Shown here piece by piece: positions 27,465 to 37,966 of a stretch of 64,000 bases of DNA. The notes under the pieces were generated by a model. It was not told where the DNA came from, did no database searches, and saw only the letters and a program-made list of their open reading frames with translations. Within the stretch, counting starts at the first letter, position 1. Each line of letters opens with the position of its first letter. The position numbers were made by a program, and so were the translations under genes. The stretch comes from JANQEU01 sp965601455 (GTDB lineage: Bacteria; Bacteroidota; Bacteroidia; Cytophagales; Cyclobacteriaceae), in NCBI GenBank assembly GCA_965601455.1, contig OZ271831.1, positions 3,906,001-3,970,000 on the forward strand. Direction: 5' to 3'.

Positions 27465-29021
27465 ATGAGAATCAATCTCCTGCGTTTTTTATCGCTACTG
27501 CTTTTCGTTGTTGGTTGTCAATCCACGATTGATAACTCAATAAAAACCTTAGTAGAGGTCACCGGAGGAACCATCGAAGGACTATACGATGAATCTGGTA
27601 TGCTCGCATTTAAAGGAATTCCTTTTGCTGCCCCACCTGTTGGAGAACTTCGATGGAAAGCGCCTCAACCAGTAATACCCTGGAAAGGAGTAAAGGAATG
27701 TAAAAATTTCGGGCCTAGTCCAATCCAGCAACCTCCCCTTCCATTTATGTTTTGGTCGTCAGAGTTTCTAATTCCTGAAGAACCCATCTCCGAAGATTGC
27801 CTGCACCTCAACGTATGGACTAAAGCTAAATCCACTGAAGAAAAAAGACCAGTTTTGGTTTACATATATGGAGGAGGTTTTCAATCCGGCGGTTCGGGAT
27901 GTCCAATATATGATGGCACGAGCATGGCTAAAAAGGGAATTGTGTTCGTAAGCATCAACTACAGAGTAGGCACTTTTGGCTTTCTTGCCCACCCGGAATT
28001 ATCTACTGAATCTCCTTACGGTAGTTCAGGAAACTACGGCATCCTCGATATGATCGCCGCACTGACATGGGTAAATGAAAATATCTCCTCATTTGGAGGG
28101 GATCCTGATAACGTAACCATTGCCGGTCAATCTGCAGGAGCGTTCGGGGTCAATTACCTGGCTGCATCCTCACTGGCAAGTGGTTTATTCCACAATGCCA
28201 TAGCGCAAAGTGGAGGAAATTTCTATCAAAGTGCGTTTCGCCCAACGTTGGATCTCGTTCAAGCTGAAGAATTGGGATTGTCAGTTATGAACAGCCTGGG
28301 TTCAGAAAACCTTGAAGAGCTAAGACGACTACCAGCAGATTCAATTCTAAATGCCCCCAAGAATATGGCATTCCCATTCGTGGATGATTATCTGCTCGAG
28401 CAAAGCATCTACGAGACATATAAACAAGGAAAACAAAATGATGTAAACCTCATACTCGGATGGAATGGTGATGACATAGTAGCAGGGCCTCCCCCTGATA
28501 TGAAAACATTCAAGAAGAATATAAAGGAGCGTTTTGGGGATTTGGCCAATGAATTCCTTTCGGTGTATCCGGCTGAGACGAATGAGGAAATGACAAAATC
28601 CTACTTCGAAATGTCCAGGGATGGTTTTTTTGCTATTCAGCTTTACACCTGGGCGAAAATAGCGGATCAAACCGGCACCAAGGACGTCTACTTATATAAT
28701 TTCAATAAGAATTTACCTGCTCATTCTCCGGAAACTCAATTCGGGGCTTTTCATTCCGGAGAGATCGTATACGCCTATGACAATTTACATACTCTCAATC
28801 GGCCATGGGAAGATACCGACCATGAGCTAGCAGGACTTATGTCTTCCTACTGGGTAAATTTTGCAAAAACCGGTAATCCAAATAATGAAGAGCTACCCAC
28901 CTGGTTTAGATATGATGATGAGTTGGAACATGTGATGATCCTGGATACTGAAATACGATCAGTACCGATCCCAACAAAAGACAAACTCAACTTCTGGGAA
29001 AAATACTATAGCACTCTGTGA
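27465..29021 (+). CDS. Type B carboxylesterase lipoprotein
   Basis: A 518-residue alpha/beta hydrolase of the carboxylesterase/cholinesterase family. The lipoprotein signal ends at 'LLFVVGC' (Cys18). The oxyanion segment 'VYIYGGGFQSGG', the nucleophile elbow 'IAGQSAGAFG' (Ser223), 'EDCLHLNVWT' and a late 'GAFHSGEIVYAY' (catalytic His) are all visible. It should hydrolyse esters at the periplasmic or outer surface; natural substrates are unknown. Its stop overlaps the GTG start of the DUF1801 gene. Confidence 0.93.
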   Translation: MRINLLRFLSLLLFVVGCQSTIDNSIKTLVEVTGGTIEGLYDESGMLAFKGIPFAAPPVGELRWKAPQPVIPWKGVKECKNFGPSPIQQPPLPFMFWSSEFLIPEEPISEDCLHLNVWTKAKSTEEKRPVLVYIYGGGFQSGGSGCPIYDGTSMAKKGIVFVSINYRVGTFGFLAHPELSTESPYGSSGNYGILDMIAALTWVNENISSFGGDPDNVTIAGQSAGAFGVNYLAASSLASGLFHNAIAQSGGNFYQSAFRPTLDLVQAEELGLSVMNSLGSENLEELRRLPADSILNAPKNMAFPFVDDYLLEQSIYETYKQGKQNDVNLILGWNGDDIVAGPPPDMKTFKKNIKERFGDLANEFLSVYPAETNEEMTKSYFEMSRDGFFAIQLYTWAKIADQTGTKDVYLYNFNKNLPAHSPETQFGAFHSGEIVYAYDNLHTLNRPWEDTDHELAGLMSSYWVNFAKTGNPNNEELPTWFRYDDELEHVMILDTEIRSVPIPTKDKLNFWEKYYSTL

Positions 29022-29359
29022 ACCCTGTCGAAATATACATCGAGAATTCTCCAAAGGAGGTGAAGGGCAAACTAAGAGCGGTGCAACGATTAATTCAAGA
29101 AATTGCACCGGGAGCTGAAGAGGTCATAAATTATGGAATTCCGACTTTCAAATTAAACGGTAATCTGGTTCACTATTCCGCAAACAAGAATCATATTGGC
29201 TTTTATCCTACACCCAGTGCAATTGAGGCCTTTAAATCCGAAATCCAGAAATACAAGCATTCAAAGGGCTCTGTCCAATTCTCAATTGAAAAACCGCTTC
29301 CTTTAGATCTAATTAGAAGGATGGTTGAGTTCCGAGTTAAGGAGGCTCAGAAAGCCTAA
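29018..29359 (+). CDS. DUF1801 domain protein (YdhG/iron-chaperone-like fold)
   Basis: A 113-residue protein with 'IAPGAEEVINYGIPTFKLNG', 'NKNHIGFYPTPSAIEAF' and 'GSVQFSIEKPLPLDLI', typical of DUF1801 proteins. The frataxin-like fold has led to an iron-chaperone suggestion for some members, which is unproven here. The start is GTG, overlapping the esterase TGA, so it is probably translated by coupling. Its stop overlaps the convergent gene's stop region by 4 nt. Confidence 0.88.
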   Translation: MNPVEIYIENSPKEVKGKLRAVQRLIQEIAPGAEEVINYGIPTFKLNGNLVHYSANKNHIGFYPTPSAIEAFKSEIQKYKHSKGSVQFSIEKPLPLDLIRRMVEFRVKEAQKA

Positions 29360-32300
29360 TCCACAGAGACGAATACTGTTATTTGTTTGATACTACCTGA
29401 TCGCTTAAATACTTCACGCGATTCCTCTTTTGTAAGAGACTGACTTTCCCTTTCTATTTTGTCATCGGCATAGACCACGATTTTACCTTTTGCTGAACGT
29501 TGGTATACCACCGGTATCTGGCAGTAAGTAAAAACAAGCTGATCGTCATTCAGCTTTATCTCTGTTAGTTCGTTATCCAAATTATAAAACTTGAAAGTAG
29601 CCGGTGTATCCAAAAACTCCTTTGGACTAAGGAATTCCGGTTTAAAAGAAAGGATTCCGTCGTTAACCTGGACACCCAACTCAGCCCATCGATTTAATAC
29701 ATCTTCTTTGACCTGTCCGGTCATTCCCGGCTGCTGTGCACCTTTATGAAATGGAGTGTGGCTGTAAGGATCCGTGGGGAAAGCTCCATAAAGTGAAGGG
29801 TTCTTATTGATACCGATACCTGCCCGAATTTCATAATAATGCTGTATCAATCGTCCTCTCTCCTCTTCATTCAATTCATCTGCGCATCGATAAATGGTCT
29901 CCTGTGTCGCTAATAACAATTTTGAAACCATATGCCAGTAGATGCTACCTAGACCTTCAAAAGCGAAAAAAGTACCAGACCTCCCGGTAAATGATTTGTG
30001 ATCAAACATCTCTTCAAATACCTCAAGAATTTTTTCCTTCTCAGGTTCAACTAGATCATTCGATTTTGCCACTTCATTTAGCCTCTCAGTAACATCACTT
30101 GCATTATGAATTGTCCCATTAAAGTAAAAGTTGCCTTCCTCGTCGTATGTAACCAGATCTCGATTACCCTCTTTTCTTAGTTGCTTGAATAACCTACTAT
30201 TTTCGGCGAAATCAGCGGGAATCTTATTTTTATTAAGAAAGTGGGATATTTCACGATTCGGATACAGGAAATAACTATACTGATCTTTCCTGAACATCGC
30301 ACTGGATTTTAGGCCATCCAAAACCGCCAGACTTTGAGCCCCGGTTAACAAGCCGGAAGACAGCACTGCGACTTGTCCCTCTAACATCTCATAGAGATGA
30401 TTGATCTTCATATTATCACCATCAACGTCCAGTAGATTATAGGAATGATATAGCCCATCCGAACGTTTATTAACTTGAATGGATCGATCAATGTACTGGA
30501 GTGCCAGTTCCAAAAAGCCGATTAAATCAATATTTGATATTGAGCTTTTTTGCCCTACAAAACCAACATAAGCCTGTGTTCTGTAGTTTTCTCCTGCAAT
30601 TCCAAGTTCATCAACAAATTTCTTACGTGTCGAATCTGGGATATTTGAATCTTCCTCAGACCAATAGGTGGTGAATACCTGATGAACAGCCTTGAATAAG
30701 GTACCTACTTCTTTGTGAATTTCATATGACTCATCCGCCTCCTCAACAACATTCATCAGAAACTGGCAAAACCTGCGCATGTAGTACAAGGTGACCATTG
30801 ACAAGCCATTACCAACCAGTGCGTTGTTGGCATCATTCCATTCCGGTCGTTGCGTATTAAGCCAAATACCTCCCTCAGGAACGAAATTGGTAAATTTAGC
30901 CAGCAGTGTAACCAGTATTTTCTCCATCATAGTGGCTTTTACCAACTGATCATCACGCATTACGAACTTACCGTCAGCGCCAATTTTCTCAACCCGCTCT
31001 TCAATCAACTCTTCCTTTTCGGAATTAAAGTCAATGGTATCCTGAGGATTTAACAAGATCCGGTCGTAAGAGGCGATGTCATAAGGGACATTAGCGAAAA
31101 CGAAAATGCCTTCATTCATCCAGTGCCGGAAAAATCTCTTATTGTGCCTGTAACCACACTCCAGTAGCTTCTGTAGATAGATAATCTGATGATCCCCCCA
31201 ATATCCGATATAAGACCAGGGATCATCTGGTTCAATCACTTCCCAGTCTATGCCTTCCCGGGTAATCCTGTATGGATTATATCCATCAATGGTGGTAGCA
31301 TTCAAAAACTTAAATATCATCCCGGTGATATACTCTGGGTAGGAATACGCTAGCGCCTCCCAGTTCTGGAAAATATCACGCCAGTTTCCTTCGTAAGATC
31401 TTTTCTTAGTTCCATCGGAATTCTTGAGGTCAATGTTGAATTGGTTCCAGGGTCGACTGGGGTCTCCATGTCTTCTACTAAAAGTGAGCGGAAGATATTC
31501 AATGGTTATTCTCGTCAAGTCAGCATCACCAATTTCCATTACAGAATGGAACAATTTCTGAAGATCAACCTGACCGGACTTCGGCAACCGTTCAGTGTAT
31601 TTATTAAATACACCGTTATTGATTTGATTTAGGTAATTGAGAAAATCGGAGACATCCAATTGATAATCATCCTCGAAAACCCCTCCCCTCATGACGTTGA
31701 ATAAAACATTACTGAGATGCCTCCCCGTACTTAATTCGTCTTCAGTAAGTTGAAATGCGTCAGCTCCGGACAACAATCGAGTCAACCCATTTGATGTTTC
31801 CTTGATATCATCAAGAAGTTCTTCAAGAATATTTCCGGCCTTTATTCTACTTGACAGATCGTTCAAATCAGCTCGATCCTGATTGATATCTGCCACTAAA
31901 TACCACGTTTGAGAAGACTTACTAGAAATATCAAACTTCGAATGAATAAAATATGACCCGGAGGAACCCTTGATATCCGTTTCTGTATTTAGATCCTCTC
32001 CACGCCTAAATGGTCCCAGTTGTCTACTACTCAGTAGAATACCATTACTGTCAAGTCCGGTTGACCAAACGGTAGTGGCTCTCAGTGCTTCACTTGGTTC
32101 TGCTCGATCAACGATCATAGCTGAAAGAGAAAAAACACCTATTGAGTGATCAATATCGAGTACATTTCTTTTGTAACCATCCACCAGGTTACTCCTCACG
32201 TGTTGCATCTGTGTTCCCACGCCATAAGGCAAAAGGCCTTGTAAACCGTCCAAAACTTCAAGTTCAACAGACTTCTCACCAACAGAAAAAACCTCAGATT

Positions 32301-32781
32301 GCTTAATAAAACCAAAGGTCTCCGAAAAACGCCAACGATATCGAAATCCCACGGATAGATCATAGTTGATCTCCTCAAAAAGTAAAGTATCACCCAATCG
32401 GTTTTTGTAAAGGTTTCTATCAATCTGATATAGACCATTACTTCTAACTGAAAATGGCTCCCATAAAAATACCTTATCCTGGTCCAGCACTTTGATGATG
32501 GTCTTACTTCCAACATTTTCGGAAGAGGCTGTAATCTTATCATCCGAGTAGTACGGAAATAATGAATTTTCTGCATTTTTTCTTCCCGCCGATAAACCTC
32601 CGTTACTCGATATGAACATCCAATGATCCGAAGAACTTACTACAGTCATGAAGAAAGGATCCATCTGATCCACATTCTGAATCTTGTAAAAATCTTCACC
32701 ATCAATATCTACAAATCCCAACTCAACCTCTTTGGTATTGAAGTGAAGCTTTGATTTACCTGCAAAAATCTGTTTGGACAT
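29356..32781 (-). CDS. Large conserved hypothetical protein, possibly glycoside hydrolase/phosphorylase-like (1141 aa)
   Basis: A 1141-residue protein without a signal peptide, so probably cytoplasmic. I do not recognise the family with confidence. The first 300 residues look beta-rich ('FISSNGGLSAGRKNAE', 'LWEPFSVRSNGLYQI'), reminiscent of the N-terminal sandwich of GH94/GH65-type phosphorylases. The middle and C-terminal parts are alpha-rich with aromatic/acidic motifs such as 'YEGNWRDIFQNWEAL' (about 463), 'DDPWSYIGYWGDHQIIYLQK' and 'RPEWNDANNALVGNGLS' (about 648), the style of an (alpha/alpha)6 barrel. It is divergent from a secreted pullulanase-like gene with a 97-nt shared intergenic region, which suggests alpha-glucan use. 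The enzymatic assignment is inference. Confidence 0.75.
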   Translation of the reverse strand: MSKQIFAGKSKLHFNTKEVELGFVDIDGEDFYKIQNVDQMDPFFMTVVSSSDHWMFISSNGGLSAGRKNAENSLFPYYSDDKITASSENVGSKTIIKVLDQDKVFLWEPFSVRSNGLYQIDRNLYKNRLGDTLLFEEINYDLSVGFRYRWRFSETFGFIKQSEVFSVGEKSVELEVLDGLQGLLPYGVGTQMQHVRSNLVDGYKRNVLDIDHSIGVFSLSAMIVDRAEPSEALRATTVWSTGLDSNGILLSSRQLGPFRRGEDLNTETDIKGSSGSYFIHSKFDISSKSSQTWYLVADINQDRADLNDLSSRIKAGNILEELLDDIKETSNGLTRLLSGADAFQLTEDELSTGRHLSNVLFNVMRGGVFEDDYQLDVSDFLNYLNQINNGVFNKYTERLPKSGQVDLQKLFHSVMEIGDADLTRITIEYLPLTFSRRHGDPSRPWNQFNIDLKNSDGTKKRSYEGNWRDIFQNWEALAYSYPEYITGMIFKFLNATTIDGYNPYRITREGIDWEVIEPDDPWSYIGYWGDHQIIYLQKLLECGYRHNKRFFRHWMNEGIFVFANVPYDIASYDRILLNPQDTIDFNSEKEELIEERVEKIGADGKFVMRDDQLVKATMMEKILVTLLAKFTNFVPEGGIWLNTQRPEWNDANNALVGNGLSMVTLYYMRRFCQFLMNVVEEADESYEIHKEVGTLFKAVHQVFTTYWSEEDSNIPDSTRKKFVDELGIAGENYRTQAYVGFVGQKSSISNIDLIGFLELALQYIDRSIQVNKRSDGLYHSYNLLDVDGDNMKINHLYEMLEGQVAVLSSGLLTGAQSLAVLDGLKSSAMFRKDQYSYFLYPNREISHFLNKNKIPADFAENSRLFKQLRKEGNRDLVTYDEEGNFYFNGTIHNASDVTERLNEVAKSNDLVEPEKEKILEVFEEMFDHKSFTGRSGTFFAFEGLGSIYWHMVSKLLLATQETIYRCADELNEEERGRLIQHYYEIRAGIGINKNPSLYGAFPTDPYSHTPFHKGAQQPGMTGQVKEDVLNRWAELGVQVNDGILSFKPEFLSPKEFLDTPATFKFYNLDNELTEIKLNDDQLVFTYCQIPVVYQRSAKGKIVVYADDKIERESQSLTKEESREVFKRSGSIKQITVFVSVD

Positions 32782-32878
32782 GATTTAATCCCTCTTTAAT
32801 GTGCATGTTAGTGACCGGCCACCAATAATATTCAATTTGCAAGATGCAATCTATGAAAGCCTTTACTAAATTGAAATC

Positions 32879-35545
32879 ATGTCCATAAGATACCTTTTAA
32901 ACTTCCTGATTTTGGTGGCCTCTATTCCAGTTATTTCTCAGTCATTTACCACGGATCAAGTCCTTCAGGGCTACGCCGTATTTGGAGATAAAGTATCGTT
33001 CATTTTCGATGAAGATCTGTACAATACAAAACCGAAAAAAGTGTACGTTACCGGGGAGTTCCGAAACTGGGATCAATCAATGGATGATCCGGAATGGGCG
33101 CTTGGCAAAACAGGCAACTATTGGTCACTAACCATTGACAATAGTAACTACGAAAAGATCAAACCAAACAGTAAATTCAAGTTTAGAGTCGATGATGGTG
33201 AATGGATGGATCCCCCAACCCAATCACCCAATAAATCCGGTGGAGACCTATTATTCCTAAAAGAAGCGATTATAGACCCACTGACAGCTGAGTTGCGAAA
33301 TGAGGAGTTGATCTGGACCAAAATAAGGATTAATCGCTCGCTTAACCCTAACAATTATCGACTTACCAATGCTGAAGGAGAAGAAGTTAAGATAGCAAAA
33401 GTTCTACCCCACGATGCAGAAGAAACACTTATAATACCAGCAGAAAAACTTGATATTAAGCGAGTTTATTTTCTTGAAATGCCTGAGTATGGTTGGAAAA
33501 CTCATTGCTCATTTGACGGCTGGTTTCGAGAGATCTATTCGAATAAGGAACTTGGTGCGAATATTGAAAACGGCGCAACAACCATTCGACTGTTTGCACC
33601 CCGAGCAGATGGTGTCAAAGTCTATCTATACAAAGACAAAAACGATAAAGAAGCCTATCAAGTAAATGACTTAAAGGCAGACGACAATGGAGTTTGGGAA
33701 ATAGCTATTTCGGAGGATCTGCATGGCGTGTATTATGACTTCACTGTCCATGGTTCTAAAGATCCTGGAAATCACTTTTACGAAGCCAATCCGGTGCATA
33801 TCAATGATCCTTATGCACGAGTGACTGACAATACCTGGGGGAAAGGAAGAATATGGAAAAGGACGGAGCCCGCTGCTCCACTCAAAAACGGAATTCCTGG
33901 GATGGAAGATGTAATTGCCTACGAAGTGCATGTTCAGGATTTCACGGATCAATTGCCACTTCCAGTCGAATTGAAAGGAACCATCAAGGGTATGATTCAG
34001 CCGGACCTAAAAAACAGTAAAGGAGAAAAAATTGGGTTTGACTACCTGTTAGATCTTGGAATCAACGTCGTTCATCTAATGCCAGTGCAAGAGTATGTTC
34101 ATTTTCCTGATGATGACTGGAAAGCCTCTTTCAAGGATGATGAATACATGATAGATCAGGGTGTGTCAGAAGAAAACTACCAATGGGGCTACCGAACTAC
34201 TTTCGCATTTGCCGTAGAATCAAAGTATAGAACAAAAGGAGAAGAACCTGGAACTGAAAGGGAGGAATTCAGGGAGTTGGTGGAGACTTTCCACGAAAAT
34301 GACATCGCCGTAATCATAGACATTGTACCGAATCACACTGGTGAGAATATGGATGGGAATGGGTGGTTTTTCAATTTCAATGCAATAGACAAGCAGTATT
34401 ACTATCGAACAAAAGACTTTGAACATATCGGTGCCTATGGCAACGAAGTGAAAACCGAAGAACGCCCGATGGTGCAGCGATGGCTAATTGATCAATGCCT
34501 TCATTGGGTTGATGAGTTTGGTATCGATGGATTTAGAATCGACTTGGCGGGTCAGGTAGACCAACAAACATTAATTGCTCTGAGGGAAGCTCTCGGCCCC
34601 GATAAAATCGTTTATGGCGAGGCCTGGATCGGCTCTAACGATCCGAATTTCGAAAACAACCCAGATTGGGATTGGTATAAGGAAGATTCACCAATCACTT
34701 TTTTTCAAGATGACTCAAGAAATGCTTACAAGGGTCCCGTTTTCGAACTGAAGGACCCTCTGAAAGACCGAGGTTGGCCAGGTGGGAAATTTGACGAAAG
34801 GGATAATGTTATGAAAGGACTATCTGCTGGATTCCCAACAGATAAAACTCCCTTAAGCGGCATTTCCTACCTGGATATCCATGACAACTTCGCCCTGGCA
34901 GATCAGTTTGGAGAAAACTTTGACGGTCGTTTAAATGTCGATCAAGATGCCTACAAGATTGCGGTGACTCTGCTATACACCACATTAGGTCCACTGGTAA
35001 CACACGGTGGCACTGAAATCATGAGAAGCAAAGCTCATGCTCCTCTAAGAGAAGTGGTGAAAACTACACTTGATGGATACAAGGTCTATATGCATGGATA
35101 CCGTGATACCTATAATCATCGTACTGCAAACCAATTTCTCTGGGAAACAGTTGGTCAAAAACCTACAGATCAGAACAAAAACGATTATGATAACATGCTG
35201 GCTTTCTGGAAAGGAATGAATGACTTTAGATTGTCGGACCATGGAAAGGTTTTTCGGGTTAATCAATCGGTTACTGATGACTACTACCAGTGGATTCTTC
35301 CTGAAAATCATGGGACTTTGGGATATATAGTCAAGGAAAAGGTTTTCGTGCTATTAAATGCGGACTCCAGGACCAATACTTTCAGTACTACTCTTCCTCC
35401 TGGTACTTGGAAATTGATCGGAATAAACGATCGAATTGACTACTCAAATGGTATTAAAGGAGATGAAAATTTCCAGTTGAAAGGAGATGATCCAGTTGAG
35501 ATTACTTTGGGTCCAAAGTCGTTAAGAATCTGGATTAAAGAATAA
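32879..35545 (+). CDS. Secreted alpha-amylase family enzyme, type I pullulanase-like
   Basis: An 888-residue GH13 enzyme with a signal peptide (to about 'IPVISQ'). N-terminal E-set/CBM48-like domains ('VYVTGEFRNWDQSMDDPEW'; 'TTIRLFAPRADGVKVYLYK') precede the barrel. 'YQWGYRTTFAFAVES' parallels the YNWGYDP motif of pullulanases. The four GH13 regions are visible: 'IIDIVPNHTGE', 'GFRIDLAG' with nucleophile Asp555, 'VYGEAW' with acid Glu581, and 'YLDIHDN' with Asp669. It should cleave alpha-1,6 (or alpha-1,4) linkages in branched glucans; specificity is not certain. No TonB/SusD pair is adjacent. Confidence 0.92.
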   Translation: MSIRYLLNFLILVASIPVISQSFTTDQVLQGYAVFGDKVSFIFDEDLYNTKPKKVYVTGEFRNWDQSMDDPEWALGKTGNYWSLTIDNSNYEKIKPNSKFKFRVDDGEWMDPPTQSPNKSGGDLLFLKEAIIDPLTAELRNEELIWTKIRINRSLNPNNYRLTNAEGEEVKIAKVLPHDAEETLIIPAEKLDIKRVYFLEMPEYGWKTHCSFDGWFREIYSNKELGANIENGATTIRLFAPRADGVKVYLYKDKNDKEAYQVNDLKADDNGVWEIAISEDLHGVYYDFTVHGSKDPGNHFYEANPVHINDPYARVTDNTWGKGRIWKRTEPAAPLKNGIPGMEDVIAYEVHVQDFTDQLPLPVELKGTIKGMIQPDLKNSKGEKIGFDYLLDLGINVVHLMPVQEYVHFPDDDWKASFKDDEYMIDQGVSEENYQWGYRTTFAFAVESKYRTKGEEPGTEREEFRELVETFHENDIAVIIDIVPNHTGENMDGNGWFFNFNAIDKQYYYRTKDFEHIGAYGNEVKTEERPMVQRWLIDQCLHWVDEFGIDGFRIDLAGQVDQQTLIALREALGPDKIVYGEAWIGSNDPNFENNPDWDWYKEDSPITFFQDDSRNAYKGPVFELKDPLKDRGWPGGKFDERDNVMKGLSAGFPTDKTPLSGISYLDIHDNFALADQFGENFDGRLNVDQDAYKIAVTLLYTTLGPLVTHGGTEIMRSKAHAPLREVVKTTLDGYKVYMHGYRDTYNHRTANQFLWETVGQKPTDQNKNDYDNMLAFWKGMNDFRLSDHGKVFRVNQSVTDDYYQWILPENHGTLGYIVKEKVFVLLNADSRTNTFSTTLPPGTWKLIGINDRIDYSNGIKGDENFQLKGDDPVEITLGPKSLRIWIKE

Positions 35546-35601
35546 ATTCTAACACATTCAATAGTTCACTCGTATGAATATGTAGCCAAAAACTCACCTA
35601 C

Positions 35602-37950
35602 ATGTTCGACCTTTCAATCTCCATAAGAAGACTGCTTTCTTCGAAATTCAATTCAGTCGTAAACATCATTGGACTTACTATTGGATTAACCATTTTCCTG
35701 CTTCTCATCAATTATGTTTACATAGAATCATCCTATGAAAAACATCACATTCAATCAGATAGGACCTATCAGATTGGAAGTAGGTTTACCAATAACCAGG
35801 GCACAACAGGGACCTTCGGTATCACATTTGGGATTCTTGCCGAATCCTACCTGAGTAATTTTCCCGATGTTGAGAGGGCCGCTCATACCTATGGACCAAT
35901 CAAAATGGAACTAGACGTTAGCGATCAAAGATTTAACAATCTCAGCATCGTTTATTCCGATTATGCCTTTGTAGAAATTTTTGATTTTGAGGGCATTACA
36001 AAAGCTCAATATATGAGGCCAGACCAAGCTCTAATTAACGAGAAAGTTGCAGAGTCCCTCTTTGGTTCTTCAAATCCTGTAGGTCAGCGAATCACAGTCG
36101 ACGAAATTGACTATCAGATATCAGGGATAATAAGCACCCCGAATTATTCTCGATTTGAATTTGATGTTTTGCTTCCGCTTAACTCACTTCCCGATATCCA
36201 GGACTTTAAAAATGGCGGTTTAGAGTTTGAGACATTCCTTGTATCAAAAGAAAAGCTGGACGAAGCGATGGTCGCAACTCTAACCAAACATTATAACGAT
36301 CTAATGCTTGCCAAATGGCCCCTATATACACCCGAAAACTTCATGCTACCCATCTCAGAAGTTTATTTGAATGAGCATGGATTAGACAGTCGATTTGGAA
36401 ATGGTAATTCCCGGGATCTGAATGTGATGACGATAATAGCTTTCATTATTTTATCTCTTGCGATAATTAATTATTTGAATCTACAAATCGCCTTTGGATA
36501 TACTCGGGCTAAAGAGCTGAAAATAAAAAAAATAATGGGTGCTAAGGCTTCCCATATAATTATGCAAGGTATTTCCGAAGCGGGGATACTGTTAATTATG
36601 GCCACTACTATTTCGTTGGTTTTCTACGATCTCATCTTGAGTTTGGATAGCGGACGGTTTTTTGGAAATTCCATTCATCCGCTCAGTCAATGGAGTCCTG
36701 AGTTCTATTTAAGCTTACTAGCTTTCTTAATCCTATTGGCACTAATATCCGGTGCCATTCCAGCCATCAAATTATTTCGTGAAGGCAGTATCAATCCAGG
36801 AATTGGTAAGTCTGGAAAAACTAAATTAGGTGCAATGACAAGGATAATGGTGGTTTCCCAGTTTGTCATCACATCCGTACTTCTGTCAGGGATTGGGCTG
36901 ATTCACTGGCAGATTGAATACCTTAAGAATCAACCGAAAGGATATAGCGAAGAAAATGTGGTGATTATAAAGAATCTCAATGATCTGCACTTGTCGAAAT
37001 ATGAAATCATAAAAACTCAATTAATGGAACATCCATCGGTCGTCTCTGTATCCGGTTCTCAATCTGAACCTGGCAATGGCGCAAGTGGCCAATTCGTGCA
37101 TAGAATGGACCAATCCGAAGAGCAAGGAATTTCCGTAGCCCATATAAGAACCATGGATGGTTATCTGAATACTTTTGGCTTGTCACTTACACAAGGATCC
37201 GATTTTGGTTCAAATAATGATAGCCAACAATTCATTCTAAACGAGAGGGCCAGAGACCAACTGTTCGGGGAAGAAGAAAATGTTATTGGTTCAAGACTAG
37301 AAATGAGTGGCAGACAGGGAACCATCGTTGGTGTGGTAGAAGACTTCCATTTTCGTTCCTTGCATCACAGTGTTCAACCTTTGATCCTAAATGTTGAGGC
37401 ACCCTACCGAATGACGTTAGCAATTCGCTTAACGGGTAAGGAAAACCAATCGTCAATGGCATACATTCAAGGAGTTCTAAATGATATTGACCCGAAGTAT
37501 TCTATTGATTACCGATTCCTTGATGAAAATTATGAAAGACACTATAGAAAAGAATTGCAAACAGAACAGATCGTAACCTATGCTTCCGGCGTCGCACTTT
37601 TAATCTCAATGATGGGGTTACTGGGTCTGACACTGTTTGTGATAAACGCCAGAACAAAAGAAATAGCCATCAGGAAAGTCGTGGGTGCTAAAGAGCTGCA
37701 TTTATTCCTAAATCTGTCCATGACTATAATACAATGGATTCTTCTTGGTCACATTCTTTCAATCCCGATTATATACTTCTTCGGATCATCCTGGCTCAAC
37801 GACTTTGTCTACCATCTGGATAGTTGGCTGATATTTCTACTTGTTCCTGCCGCCTCCATAATTACGGTGACTGTGGCTCTATTGGTTATCTTGAATAAAC
37901 TAATACAGACCGTTCGCCTGAATCCAATTGTCTTCTTAAGAAATGAATAA
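35602..37950 (+). CDS. FtsX/MacB-type ABC transporter permease
   Basis: A 782-residue permease built of two MacB-core plus FtsX units. The first transmembrane helix is near residues 18-40 ('VNIIGLTIGLTIFLLLINYV'). Extracytoplasmic MacB-like domains alternate with FtsX helices, and the hallmark 'IAIRKVVGAKELHLFL' appears near the C-terminus. No ATPase gene adjoins, which is common for Bacteroidota, where these permeases may share ATPases or act as mechanotransmission proteins. The substrate is unknown. A glyoxalase-like gene follows after 16 nt. Confidence 0.92.
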   Translation: MFDLSISIRRLLSSKFNSVVNIIGLTIGLTIFLLLINYVYIESSYEKHHIQSDRTYQIGSRFTNNQGTTGTFGITFGILAESYLSNFPDVERAAHTYGPIKMELDVSDQRFNNLSIVYSDYAFVEIFDFEGITKAQYMRPDQALINEKVAESLFGSSNPVGQRITVDEIDYQISGIISTPNYSRFEFDVLLPLNSLPDIQDFKNGGLEFETFLVSKEKLDEAMVATLTKHYNDLMLAKWPLYTPENFMLPISEVYLNEHGLDSRFGNGNSRDLNVMTIIAFIILSLAIINYLNLQIAFGYTRAKELKIKKIMGAKASHIIMQGISEAGILLIMATTISLVFYDLILSLDSGRFFGNSIHPLSQWSPEFYLSLLAFLILLALISGAIPAIKLFREGSINPGIGKSGKTKLGAMTRIMVVSQFVITSVLLSGIGLIHWQIEYLKNQPKGYSEENVVIIKNLNDLHLSKYEIIKTQLMEHPSVVSVSGSQSEPGNGASGQFVHRMDQSEEQGISVAHIRTMDGYLNTFGLSLTQGSDFGSNNDSQQFILNERARDQLFGEEENVIGSRLEMSGRQGTIVGVVEDFHFRSLHHSVQPLILNVEAPYRMTLAIRLTGKENQSSMAYIQGVLNDIDPKYSIDYRFLDENYERHYRKELQTEQIVTYASGVALLISMMGLLGLTLFVINARTKEIAIRKVVGAKELHLFLNLSMTIIQWILLGHILSIPIIYFFGSSWLNDFVYHLDSWLIFLLVPAASIITVTVALLVILNKLIQTVRLNPIVFLRNE

Positions 37951-37966
37951 GTCATTAAGTTGATCA

